Shown: piece after piece, positions 22,640 through 32,869 of the stretch
How positions within the stretch are numbered: the stretch's first letter is position 1
How the letters are laid out: each line of letters begins with the position of its first letter
NCBI RefSeq assembly: GCF_035083965.1
Contig: NC_089727.1
Span: 23,484,111-23,548,110, forward strand
Reading direction: 5' to 3'
DNA: 64,000 bases
From: Branchiostoma lanceolatum
Taxonomy: Eukaryota; Chordata; Leptocardii; Amphioxiformes; Branchiostomatidae
Position numbers and translations under genes: made by a program
The notes under the pieces: model-generated
The model's input: the letters and a program-made list of their open reading frames with translations, nothing else
Told to the model about the DNA's origin: nothing
Databases searched by the model: none

Positions 22640-23177
22640 ACTTTTAAACTGTGAAATGAGTGCCTCTGCTTTTTCTCGCTATCACTGACAATGGAATTAC
22701 CAATCTTTAGAGGGGCTACGCCGACAAGGTCTCTTCTTAGGCCTTTTATGTATGACCAGAATGTTTTGGGTTTGTCAATTATGGCTTCCCCCAGTATGTC
22801 TGCCACATATTTTGAATGTGCTGCTCTTATGCTTTTCTGTACGCCCTTCTTAACTCTCTTGTATTTGTTCATGTCTTCCTCTCGCCCTGTTCTCTTAGCT
22901 TTGTTGTAAAGACGTTGTTTCTTACGACAATGCCTTCTTAGGTTTCTGTTGAACCAAGGCAGGTTGTATCTGCTTGATGTTGTTTTACTAGGGATGTGCA
23001 AGTTCATCGTGTGCTTTATTTTTGTCCCTTTCTATTGAATACAATTATTTTTGTTTTGCTAAGATTTACCGATAATTTGCTACAGCAAAGGCCTAGAGCA
23101 TCTATTGCCTTTTGTAGACCATGTTTGCTTGTTGATAGCATCACAAGGTCATCAGCGTAAAATAGACTGGCTACGTT

Positions 23178-23405
23178 TCATGTATTTAGCATTGGCGCAT
23201 CGAAGTTTCCTTTATTGAGCTCGTCTGCTAAGTCACTGACATACAGGTTGAATAGCGATAGGCTTAAGACACAACCCTGCCTGACTCCAATCTCGATGGG
23301 AAAATTTTCACTTAAACCTATGTTTGTCTTGACACTGGCTTCAGACTGATTATATAAACTTTTTATTATATCATAGAATCTTCCAGAAATACCCTTCGAC
23401 ATCAT
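23178..23405 (-). pseudogene. LINE-A reverse transcriptase fragment
   Basis: A 75-codon frame with FYDIIKSLYNQSEASVKTN and GVRQGCVLSLSLFNLYVSDL, RT motifs 3-4 of LINE-A. The minus-strand sequence upstream (23410-23603) still reads FRENYRTSDNIFILKTLI and ACFVDLSKAFDSIWHEG in one frame, followed by a stop. Confidence 0.75.
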
Positions 23406-23603
23406 TTTGAATAGTAGACCTAGCCTTCATGCCAAATAGAATCAAATGCTTTTGATAGGTCCACGAAACAGGCGAAGAGTTGCTTCCTTGACTGCGTGTG
23501 TTTCGAAATTAAGGTTTTCAGTATGAATATATTATCAGAGGTTCTGTAGTTTTCCCGAAATCCGGTTTGATTTGGTTTTGATATCTCGTTTTCTTCAAGG
23601 TCT

Positions 23604-26234
23604 TTATCCTGCTGTCATTTTCCTCAGGTAAGTCCCATCTCCCCCATTCTTGGCTCTTTTTTAAGGCCATTTAGTGGTACACAAAGGTAACTAGTTTTGG
23701 GTTTTCCTGTGTTGATAGATTTTCTGAAAATTGACAACTTCTATTGTCAAATATGCCATTGTTTAAGCATTGGGATTTCATGGCATTTTCCTGTCAATTC
23801 ATCCTGCTGTCATTTTCCTCAGGTAAGTCCCATCTCCCCCATTCTTGGCTCTTTTTTAAGGTCATTTAGTGGTGCACAAAGCTATCTAGTTTTGGGGCTG
23901 CCTGTCTTGATAGATTGTCTGAAAAATGTCAGCTTCTATTGTCAAAAATACCATTGTTAAGAGATGCTGATTTTGCATGTTCTTGTGTATAGACAACATA
24001 GATCCAGTTGCCGTTGAATCTGAGCTAACTTTTCACTCATTTTGCTATCTGGTGCATCTTGTTAGCTTTGGAACAATGTTATTGACCTTTTGCGGTAATA
24101 ATCTTTGTGTTTTCAGGGGCATAGCTAGTCCCCTACTAGCTAGTAGCTACATATTCTTGTATCCATAACTGGTTCTGTTGCAGATGAAGTCAATTTTAGA
24201 TCTGCTTCTGTTTTAGGCTTTACCTTAGATGATCTATCTTAATCTAGATAACAGGCTACTAGGATGGGACAAAGTAAGGTTTTTGCATAGCGTTACAGAA
24301 TGAAGAAACTGAACTACTGTACATATAATTGATATGTGTTTATGTTTACTACACCAGGTGAAGGTTGAACATGGAGAGGAGATGGAGAGTTTCCTTCTCT
24401 CACCTGTCATTTTGTCAAGGCTGAACCTGGTCGGAGGTAAGATAACTTTTAGATCATTTTGACTAAGTTTTGATTACAGATTGTACTGTTTAGTGTATGG
24501 ACAAACTTAGCACCTCTACTTGTAAGGCATCGGTGTTTTCTACAAGCCGCATAAGACCAGACTGATAGGTTTAATCCACTCACACCAATAAGTAATCTTT
24601 TCTATAATAAGACTGGTCGGTTCTTTAAGTTTAACGTGCTCGAGGTGTGTCTCTCCTCAAACATAGAACCTCTGACTTGACGTCCCATCCTACTGTTTTA
24701 TCTTCTGCAGGAACCGGACTCAAAGAAACAAGTGAAAGCTGACTCTACTGTTTACAAGTTACAGCAGGATCCTGACTATGCAAGTGATACTGTATTGTTG
24801 GCACCTACAGGACATGTTACGTTATATGATGCTGAGATTGAAATGACATTTGTACATGCTTTATTTGTACATGTTTGTACAAGTGTGTATAGTGTGTTGC
24901 TGTACTTTCAGCATTTACCTTCTTGTCTTAGGCTAGATAACCTTTGATGATGTCTTGTGCTGTGTGTGTTACACTGACACCTGATGTCAGAGTTTCATAG
25001 CATATGAAGACATTTTAATTGGAGATAATACATATGAAGACTGCTTCCATAGAATTTTACAGAAATTTTAAAGTTAGAAATGATTTCGTTTCTTCAAAGA
25101 CTACTATGCTTTGTGAAATTAATTCTTACACTGTCTTGAATTGTACTTTATCATAAATCTTGGTCTGATTTCTTCTTCAGAAATGAGAAAATGTCCTTGA
25201 TGAATCAGAGGTGCCAGTATACTTACAACTTATTACCTGAGGAGACATCACACCAGCTGGGAGCCAGCACTCTGTCAACTGGTGCTCTCCAAGCAGAGGT
25301 TTGATGAGAAGGTTCTGACCTTCTTCTGACTTGCCCCGTTTACCTAAAGCCAATCCATTTTTTTTCAATCCAACCTCCAACCTCGCCTGGCTGTCAGAAG
25401 AAGCTCACAATCTCTCAATCCAACATTTGGTTGGCTGTTAGAAAACAGCACAAGTCTTGCACTGTAAGGTGTATGAAACATTTTGCTATTTTGCATCACC
25501 ATACCGTGTTCAGACACTTAAGACTTGCAGGCACAACAGTTTTGGGAAGAGTTTTCTGATCAAGGAAGAATTTTGTTAGAAAGGATTGTGATTATTGAAT
25601 GGTTTGAAAAGAAAATGGCACCTGAACAAAGATAGGAAGAAGAGTTCTAAGTTCTGTCCAAGGGGAGCTGTCCAACAGCTGGCATCACCAGTGCCCCAGA
25701 ACCTGAATTCTCTTCATCTTGTTCAGCTCCTAAATTCCCTCAAAGACATCAAGTCTCATTTCCTATAGCAATTATACCTCGATTCTAACAGCAACCTTCT
25801 CTATACTACCTGTTACTGCTTGAAGACAAGAACACTAAGTTATAAATGCAGTGAGATGGATCGAATGTTTTCTACTGATAGTTCTTATTTATGCTTTGTA
25901 TCAACATAACCTCCTAAATACTTAAAACAGAAAGGAATAAAAATTTTGAGCCGTTTTTATGTGACAGAGGAAGGTAAAGATGTTAAGTGTTTTATGATCT
26001 CTTTATTACAGAAATAAAATGGGATTTGGCGGTGTTTTCTTGTTTTAATTGCTAAAGCAGATGTAAAATTCAATTTCTCACTTTAATCCAACAGATTCCT
26101 GCCATCTCAACATAGATACGGCATCCCAAAGAGGTTAACACAGTTTCCCCCACATCTGCATGGATTCCCGAGATCTCCAAGCAGATGTCGCGCAACCCAG
26201 GAGTTTCTGTAGGGACTTGGGGGGGTCATCCGCC
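23604..26234 (+). pseudogene. Duplicated host-gene segment, copy 0 (oldest, no promoter)
   Basis: The most diverged of five copies. It starts abruptly inside the splice-site tandem (units at 23609 and 23804) and lacks the CCAAT promoter and exon 1. The exon-like pieces remain: the VEHGEEMESFLLSPVI region (about 24361-24436), the DSKKQVKADSTVYKLQQDPD region (24711 onward), and NEKMSLMNQRCQYTYNLLPE (about 25182-25282). Where the other copies have the MEPEQRRR frame, this one has an early stop (25615 onward). The right end shares CTGTAGGGACTTGG..GGGGTCATCCGCC with the other copies and joins a truncated 5S gene. Confidence 0.6.
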
Positions 26235-26835
26235 GTTCCCAGGCGGTCTCCCATCCAAGTACTGACCGGACTCGACGTTGCTTAACTTCCGAGATCGAAC
26301 GAGATCGGGTGTATTCAACGTGATATGGCCGTAGGCGAAAGATACAGTTTTGGTAGGCTACTTATAGAAAAAAAATGAATGATTGACAGGAAAAAAATAA
26401 AAATAAAAAGAGATGCCTACAGCATCCGGTGTTCCCAGGCGGTCTCCCATCCAAGTACTGACCGGACTCGACGTTGCTTAACTTCCGAGATCGAACGAGA
26501 TCGGGTGTATTCAACGTGATATGGCCGTAGGCGAAAGATACAGTTTTGGTAGGCTACTTATAGAAAAAAAATGAATGATTGACAGGAAAAAAATAAAAAT
26601 AAAAAGAGATGCCTACAGCATCCGGTGTTCCCAGGCGGTCTCCCATCCAAGTACTGACCGGACTCGACGTTGCTTAACTTCCGAGATCGAACGAGATCGG
26701 GTGTATTCAACGTGATATGGCCGTAGGCGAAAGATACAGTTTTGGTAGGCTACTTATAGAAAAAAAATGAATGATTGACAGGAAAAAAATAAAAATAAAA
26801 AGAGATGCCTACAGCATCCGGTGTTCCCAGGCGGT
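26235..26835 (-). rRNA. 5S rRNA block A: 2 full genes, 1 truncated, 1 fragment
   Basis: Minus-strand 5S genes: truncated 26235-26336 (nt 1-102 of the RNA), full 26413-26532 and 26609-26728, and a 31 nt 3' fragment 26805-26835 (nt 90-120). The spacing is 196 bp. Full genes begin GCCTACGGCCATATCACG and end GGATGCTGTAGGCAT, carry box C as TGGATGGGAGACCGCCTG, and have TATAAG at -30 and T5 just downstream. The truncated gene and the fragment are the two halves of one 5S gene split by insertion of a gene segment, overlapping by 13 nt. Confidence 0.95.
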
Positions 26836-29590
26836 TGAACAGTAAAGTCCCTATAAGCAACCAATGGTTGAGCGACGTTGAGCAAGTCCAGTACTCAACC
26901 CGCCAATCATTGAGCGACGTTGAGTAGGCCCACTTGCTCAACAGACCAATCGGGCCGCGCGACCCCCGTATGTCAGAGTTCAAACCGGGGTCAGATCCAA
27001 GATGGCGGCCACCGGCTCTCCGCGGTCGAAGCGAGGCACCTTTTCTGCCGTCATTTACGTCAGGTGAGGCCAATCCTCTTCGAATTTGTCTCATTTTGTG
27101 GCGAATCTGCTGGCGCACAAAGCTATCTAGTTTTGGTTTGCACGCCGTATGTAGATTTTGCGAAAACCGACATGGTTTTTCGTCGAAATGCCATTGTTTA
27201 AGTATGGTAAATTTGGTATGGTGCCGTGTATTTCACCTGAATTCATACTGCTGTCACTTGGCTTAGGTAAGTCCTATCTTCTTCGTTCTTGACTCTTTTT
27301 GAAGGTCATTCGGTGGTGCATTAAGCTAGCTAGGTGTTGATTTTTCCCTGTCGAGGGATCATATGAAAATCGGCATCTGCGTTCGTCAAATATGCCATTG
27401 TTTAAGTATGGGGATATCTTGGCATGTACCTGTCAATTCATCCTGCTGTCATTTTCCTCAGGTAAGTCCCATCTCCCCCATTCTTGGCTCTTTTTTAAGG
27501 TCATTTAGTGGTGCACAAAGGTATCTAGTTTGGGGTTTTCCTGTGTTGATCGATTTTCTGAAAATTGACAACTTCTATTGTCAAATATGCCATTGTTTAA
27601 GTATGGGGATTTCATGGCATTTTCCTGTCAATTCATCCTGCTGTCATTTTCCTCAGGTAAGTCCCATCTCCCCCATTCTTGGCTCTTTTTTAAGGTCATT
27701 TAGTGGTGCACAAAGGTAACTAGTTTTGGGGTTTCCTGTCTTGATAGATTGTCTGAAAAATGTCAGCTTCTATTGTCAAAAATACCATTGTTAAGAGATG
27801 CTGATTTTGCATGTTCTTGTGTATAGACAACATAGATCCACTTGCCATTGAATCTGAGCTACTTTTTCACGCATTTTGCTATCTGGGGCATCTTTTTAGC
27901 TTTGGAACAATGTTATTGACCTTTTGCGGTAATAAGTTTCCTTCTCTTACCTGTCATTTTGTCAAGGCTGAACCTGGTTGGAGGTAAGATAACTTTTAGA
28001 TCATTTGACTCAGTTTTGATGACAGTTTGTACTGTTTTATGTGTTGACAAACTTAGCACCTCTACTTGTAAGGCATCAGTGTTTTCTACAAGCCGCATAA
28101 GGCCAGACTGATAGGTTTAATCCACTCACACCAATAAGTACTGTTTTCTATAATAAGACTGGTCGGTTCTTTAAGTTTAACGTGCTCGAGGTGTGTCTCT
28201 CCTTAAACATAGAGCCTCTGACTTGACGTCCCATCCTACTGTTTTATCTTCTGCAGGAACTGGACTCAAAGAAACAAGTGAAAGCTGACTCTACTGTTTA
28301 TAAGTTGCAGCAGGACCCTGACTATGCAAGTGATACTGTATTGTTGGCAGCTACAGCTCATGTTACGTTATATGATGCTGAGATTGAAATGACATTTGTG
28401 CATGCTTTATTTGTACATGTTGTACAAGTGTGTATAGTGTGTTGTTTGTACTTACAGCATTTACCTTCTTGTCTTAGGCTAGATAACCTTTGATGATGTC
28501 TTGTGATGTGTGTGTTACACTGACACCTGATGTCAGAGTTTCATACAATAAGAAGACATTTTAATTGGAGATGAAGAATGCTTCCTTAGAATTTTACAGA
28601 GATTTTAAAGTTGGAAATGTTTTTGTTTCTTCTATGACTACTATGCTTTGTGAAATTCATTCTTCCACTGTCTTGAAATGTACTTTATCATTAATCTTGG
28701 TCTGATTTCTTCTTCAGAAATGAGAAAGTGTCCTTGATGAACCAGAGGTGCCAGTATACATACAACTTATTACCTGAGGAGACATCACACCAGATGGGAG
28801 CCAGGACTCTGTTAACAGGTACTGTCCACGCAGAGGTTTGATGAGAAAGTTGTGATCTTGCCCCATTTACTTGAATCTGGTCAATACTATTCCATCCAAC
28901 CTCTACTTGGCTATCAGAAAACATGATCAGAAGAAGCTCACAATCTCCCCATCCAACCTATATGATTCGCTGTTAGAAAACAACACAAGTCTTGATGAAG
29001 ATAAGGTCACACTCTTCCCATCAAACTTCTGCTTGGCTGTTTCTAATCTACACTTTTGTATTGCATTGACATTGTAAAAACTGACTGTTTTTGAAGCTGT
29101 TTTTATGTAACGGAAAGTGTTTTACTATCACTGAATGAATAACAAAGAAAATGGAACCTGAACAAAGAAGAAGGATTCTTAGTTCTGTCCAAGGGGGGCT
29201 ACCTGAAGTAGCTGGCATACCGAGTGCCCCAGAACCTGAATTCTCTTCATCTTGTTCAGCTCCTTTAGATTATATGAATACTGATAGCAATTTGATAAGT
29301 ATTGATAGAAATCCCAGTGTATTTGTCAGCTTGTACACTTTGTGACAAATATTGCTTGTTTTTATTAGTCCATGACGATTTGAAAGCAGATGTGGTGTCT
29401 CCCTCAACTTCTTGGATCATTCGCCACATTTTCAGGACTGGAATAATCAATAATACAGGATTTCAGGCCTCAAATGTCAAGAGATGCACGATTATATTGA
29501 TCCCTTCGATCCTGATCCATCGATCTCTTTTTACTCTCTTTTACTCTCGATCCCAGGTTGAGCTGTAGGGACTTTGGGGGGCCATTAGCC
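26836..29590 (+). pseudogene. Duplicated host-gene segment, copy 1
   Basis: 2755 bp between two 5S pieces. CCAAT boxes at 26861, 26903 and 26946; ATG exon 27002-27063; splice-site tandem units at 27045, 27248, 27443 and 27638. Compared with copies 2-4 it has lost about 300 bp: GCGGTAATA at about 27934 joins directly to AGTTTCCTTCTC, removing the acceptor and the front half of exon 2. The remaining exon-like pieces are KADSTVYKLQQDPDYASDTV (28278 onward), NEKVSLMNQRCQYTYNLLPE (about 28719-28819) and MEPEQRRRILSSVQGGLPEV (29151-29345). The missing exon end makes it unlikely to be functional. Confidence 0.6.
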
Positions 29591-29799
29591 GTTCCCAGGC
29601 GGTCTCCCATCCAAGTACTGACCGGACTCGACGTTGCTTAACTTCCGAGATCGAACGAGATCGGGTGTATTCAACGTGATATGGCCGTAGGCGAAAGATA
29701 CAGTTTTGGTAGGCTACTTATAGAAAAAAAATGAATGATTGACAGGAAAAAAATAAAAATAAAAAGAGATGCCTACAGCATCCGGTGTTCCCAGGCGGT
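29591..29799 (-). rRNA. 5S block B: one truncated gene plus one 3' fragment
   Basis: Only 209 bp: truncated 5S 29591-29692, spacer, and 3' fragment 29769-29799. There is no full gene between copies 1 and 2. This is the minimum left when a segment interrupts two neighbouring 5S units, or when the block has shrunk by unequal exchange. Confidence 0.9.
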
Positions 29800-29824
29800 T
29801 GAACAGTAAAGTCCCTATAAGCAA

Positions 29825-29914
29825 CCAATGGTTGAGCGACGTTGAGCAAGTTGAGTACTCAACCCGCCAATCATTGAGCGACGTTGAGTAGCCCCACTTG
29901 CTCAACAGACCAAT
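29825..29914 (+). promoter_or_regulatory. Triple CCAAT (NF-Y-type) promoter
   Basis: CCAAT at 29825, 29867 and 29910, spaced 42 and 43 bp, within a repeated context (GGTTGAGCGACGTTGAG / CATTGAGCGACGTTGAG). The ATG lies 52 bp after the last box, inside AAGATGGCGGCC, which matches the YY1-type element found at many TATA-less starts. Evenly spaced multiple CCAAT boxes are known NF-Y sites in cell-cycle and housekeeping promoters. Same arrangement in copies 1 (26861, 26903, 26946), 3 (34894, 34936, 34979) and 4 (39963, 40005, 40048). Confidence 0.65.
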
Positions 29915-29965
29915 CGGGCCGCGCGACCCCCGCATGTCAGAGTTCAAACCGGGGTCAGATCCAAG

Positions 29966-30027
29966 ATGGCGGCCACCGGCTCTCCGCGGTCGAAGCGAGG
30001 CACCTTTTCTGCCGTCATTTACGTCAG
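29966..30027 (+). CDS. Exon 1 of the amplified gene (unknown protein)
   Basis: ATG in AAGATGGCGGCC, reading MAATGSPRSKRGTFSAVIYV and ending AG before a donor CAG-GTGAGG. The exon is 62 bp and identical in coding sense in copies 1-4 (27002-27063, 35035-35096, 40104-40165). The start follows a CCAAT promoter at the usual distance. Joined straight to the piece at 31173 it would stop at once (AG-G TGA), so another exon, an alternative start, or loss of function must be assumed. I know no family for this sequence. Confidence 0.45.
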
Positions 30028-30790
30028 GTGAGGCCAATCCTCTTCGAATTCGTCTCATTTTGTGGGGAATCTGCTGGCGCACAAAGCTATCTAGTTTTGG
30101 TTTTTACGCCGTGTGTATATTTTGCGAAAATCGACATGGTTTTTCGTCAAAACCCCATTGTTTAAGTATGGTAAATTTGGTATGGTGCCGTGTATTTCAC
30201 CTGAATTCATACTGCTGTCACTTGGCTCAGGTAAGTCCTATCTTCTTCGTTCTTGACTCTTTTTGAAGGTCATTTGGTGGTGCATTAAGCTAGCTAGGTG
30301 TTGATTTTTCCCTGTCGAGGGATCATATAAAAATCGGCATCTGCGTTCGTCAAATTTGCCATTGTTTAAGTATGGGGATATCTTGGCATGGACCTGTCAA
30401 TTCATCCTGCTGTCATTTTCCTCAGGTAAGTCCCATCTCCCCCATTCTTGGCTCTTTTTTAAGGTCATGTAGTGGTGCACAAAGGTATCTAGTTTGGGGT
30501 TTTCCTGTGTTGATAGATTTTCTGAAAATTGACAACTTCTATTGTCAAATATGCCATTGTTTAAGTATGGGGATTTCATGGCATTTTCCTGTCAATTCAT
30601 CCTGCTGTCATTTTCCTCAGGTAAGTCCCATCTCCCCCATTCTTGGCTCTTTTTTAAGGTCATTTAGTGGTGCACAAAGCTATCTAGTTTTGGGATTGCC
30701 TGTCTTGATAGATTGTCTGAAAAATGTCAGCTTCTATTGTCAAAAATACCATTGTTAAGAGATGCTGATTTTGCATGTTCTTGTGTATAG
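30009..30790 (+). repeat. Tandem splice-site units, four per copy, about 195 bp
   Basis: Units begin at 30009, 30212, 30407 and 30602 (steps 203, 195, 195). The first contains the end of exon 1 and its donor; the other three carry a decayed exon end reading CTGCTGTCA...CTCAG-GTAAGT at 30230/30231, 30425/30426 and 30620/30621. Each also shares GGTGCACAAAG.TATCTAGTTT and CCATTGTTTAAGTATGG. In the last two junctions the pyrimidine run TTTTCCTCAG directly abuts a consensus donor GTAAGT. Equivalent blocks lie at 27045-27830, 35078-35859 and 40147-40928, and a partial one at 23609. Confidence 0.75.
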
Positions 30791-32869
30791 ACAACATAGA
30801 TCCACTTACCATTGAATCTGAGCTAATTTTTCACTCATTTTGCTATCTGGGGCATCTTTTTAGCTTTGGAACAATGTTATTGACCTTTTGCGGTAATAAT
30901 ACTTGTGTATTTGGGGGCATAGCTACTAGTAGTTCCCTACTAGCTAGTAGCTACATATGCTTGTGTCCATAACCGGTTCTGTTGCAAATGTGAAACGTAT
31001 TTAAGTCAATGGTAGATCCGCTTCTGTTTTAGGCTTTACTTTAGATGATCTATCTTAATTTAGATAACATACCACTAGGATAGGACAAAGCAAGGTTTTT
31101 GCATAGCAACAGAATGAAGAAACTGAACTACTTTACATATAATTGATATGTGTTTATGTTTTACTACACCAGGTGAAGGTCGAACATGGATAGGAGATGG
31201 AGAGTTTCCTTCTCTCACCTGTCATTTTGTCAAGGCTGAACCCGGTTGGAGGTAAGATAACTTTTAGATCATTTGACTCAGTTTTGATGACAGTTTGTAC
31301 TGTTTTATGTATGGACAAACTTAGCACCTCCACCAGTAAGGCATCAGTGTTTTCTACAAGCCGCATGAGACTAGACTGATAGGTTTAATCCGCTCACACC
31401 AATTAGTTCTCTTTTCTATCATAAGACTGGTCGGTTCTTTAAGTTTAACGTGCTCGAAGTGTGTCTCTCCTCAAACATAGAACCTCTGACTTGACGTCCC
31501 ATCCTACTGTTTTATCTTCTGCAGGAACTGGACTCAAAGAAACAAGTGAAAGCTGACTCTACTGTTTACAAGTTGCAGCAGGATCCTGACTATGCAAGGG
31601 ATACTGTATTGTTGGCAGCTACAGTTCATGTTACATTATATGATGCTGAGATTGAAGTGACATTTGTACATGCTTTATTTGTACATGTTTGTACAAGTGT
31701 GTATAGTGTGTTGCTTGTACTTACAGCATTTACCTTCTTGTCTTAGGCTAGATAACCTTTGATGATGTCTTGTGATGTGTGTGTTACACTGACACCTGAT
31801 GTCAGAGTTTCATACAATAAGAAGACATTTTAATTGGAGATGAAGAATGCTTCCTTAGAATTTTACAGAAATTTTAAAGTTGGAAATGTTTTTGTTTCTT
31901 CTATGACTACTATGCTTTGTGAAATTCATTCTTCCACTGTCTTGAAATGTACTTTATCATTAATCTTGGTCTGATTTCTTCTTCAGAAATGAGAAAGTGA
32001 CCTTGATGAACCAGAGGTGCCAGAATACATACAACTTATTACCTGAGGAGACATCACACCAGATGGGAGCCAGGACTCTGTTAACAGGTACTGTCCAAGC
32101 AGAGGTTTGATGAGAAAGTTGTGATCTTTTTCTTACTTGCCCCATTTACTTAAATCTGGTCAATTCTATTCCATCCAACCTCTACTTGGCTATCAGAAAA
32201 CATGATCAGAAGAAGCTCACAATCTCTCCATCCAACTAATATGATTGGCTGTTAGAAAACAACACAAGTCTTGATGAAAATAAGGTCACACTCTTCCCAT
32301 CAAACTTCTGCTTGGCTGTTTCTAATCTACACTTTTGTATTGCATTGACATTGAAAAAACTGAGTGTTTTTGAAGCTGTTTTTATGTAACGGAAAGTGTT
32401 TTACTATCACTGAATGAATGACAAAGAAAATGGAACCTGAACAGAGAAGAAGGGTTCTTAGTTCTGTCCAAGGGGGGCTACCTGAAGTAGCTGGCATACC
32501 AAGTGCCCCAGAACCTGAATTCTCTTCATCTTGTTCAGCTCCTTTTGACTATATGAATACTGATAGCAATTTGATAAGTATTGATAGAAATCCCAGTGTA
32601 TTTGTCAGCTTGTACACATTGTGACAAATATTGCTTGTTTTTATTAGTCCATGACGATTTGAAAGCAGATGTGGCGTCTCCCTCAACTTCTTGGATCATT
32701 GGCCACATTTTCAGGACTGGAATAATCGATAATACAGGATCTCAGGCCTCAAATATCAAGAGATGCACGATTATATTAATCCCTTCGATCCTGATCCTTC
32801 GATCTCTTTTTACTCTCTTTTACTCTCGATCCCAGGTTGAGCTGTAGGGACTTTGGGGGGCCATCCGCC

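Larger units (their letters stand above)
20977..23026 (-). mobile_element. CR1-like LINE (LINE-B), 5'-truncated, nested in LINE-A
   Basis: About 2.05 kb inserted into LINE-A: the LINE-A sequence stops at ACATATGTC (left) and resumes at TTTGTCCC (right). The 3' end on the minus strand is GGCTATATAGATACAGATAC with an ATACAG repeat tail, a CR1/L2-style ending. Three minus-strand frames (22567-23007, 22115-22639, 21068-22069) give, in order, the linker before RT, RT motifs 0-2a (SGPDQIPPWFLK; NYRPVSLT; HGFRAKRST) and RT motifs 4-7 (GVPQGTVLGSLLFLLYINDL; LFADDCLLY). The endonuclease is missing. Confidence 0.88.
18601..23603 (-). mobile_element. APE-type LINE (LINE-A), split by two later insertions
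   Basis: Pieces at 18601-18950, 20102-20977 and 23027-23603 line up in order with the uninterrupted relative at 46440-48060. The 3' end, read on the minus strand, is AATAAACGTCATTGTCATTG, a polyadenylation-like signal with a short ATTGTC repeat tail. Protein pieces include IEIGVRQGCVLSLSLFNLYV (reverse transcriptase, 23178-23405) and ALRALFSIKTTLG...ILTYGAEVWGK (20342-20893). The left piece holds the C-terminal tail and 3' UTR. Frames are broken and the 5' part is absent, ending abruptly at the gene-segment copy that begins near 23604. Confidence 0.8.
29800..32869 (+). pseudogene. Duplicated host-gene segment, copy 2 (reference copy)
   Basis: Order on the plus strand: promoter with three CCAAT boxes; exon 1 (29966-30027); four tandem units with donor or back-to-back splice sites (30009-30790); exon-like pieces at about 30790-30892 (IDPLTIESELIFH), 31173-31251 (acceptor ACTACACCAG, donor GTAAGAT; TWIGDGEFPSLTCHFVKAEP in one frame), 31525 onward (acceptor TTATCTTCTGCAG; DSKKQVKADSTVYKLQQDPD), 31987-32087 (acceptor TTTCTTCTTCAG, donor GTACTG; LMNQRCQNTYNLLPEETSHQ), and a 68-codon frame 32418-32624 (MEPEQRRRVLSSVQGGLPEV). 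The simplest exon joins do not keep one open frame, so the model is incomplete or the gene is decayed. I do not recognise the protein. Confidence 0.55.

Noticed and set aside
26836-29590. Interpretation of the gene segment as a 5S-specific non-LTR retrotransposon
   Set aside because: Site-specific LINEs in 5S genes are known, but no reverse transcriptase, endonuclease or tail is present here, and the segment has a CCAAT promoter and splice sites.
29591-29799. CRISPR-like reading of the regularly spaced 196 bp repeats
   Set aside because: The repeated part is a complete 5S rRNA gene and the spacers are identical, whereas CRISPR has short repeats and unique spacers; this is animal DNA.
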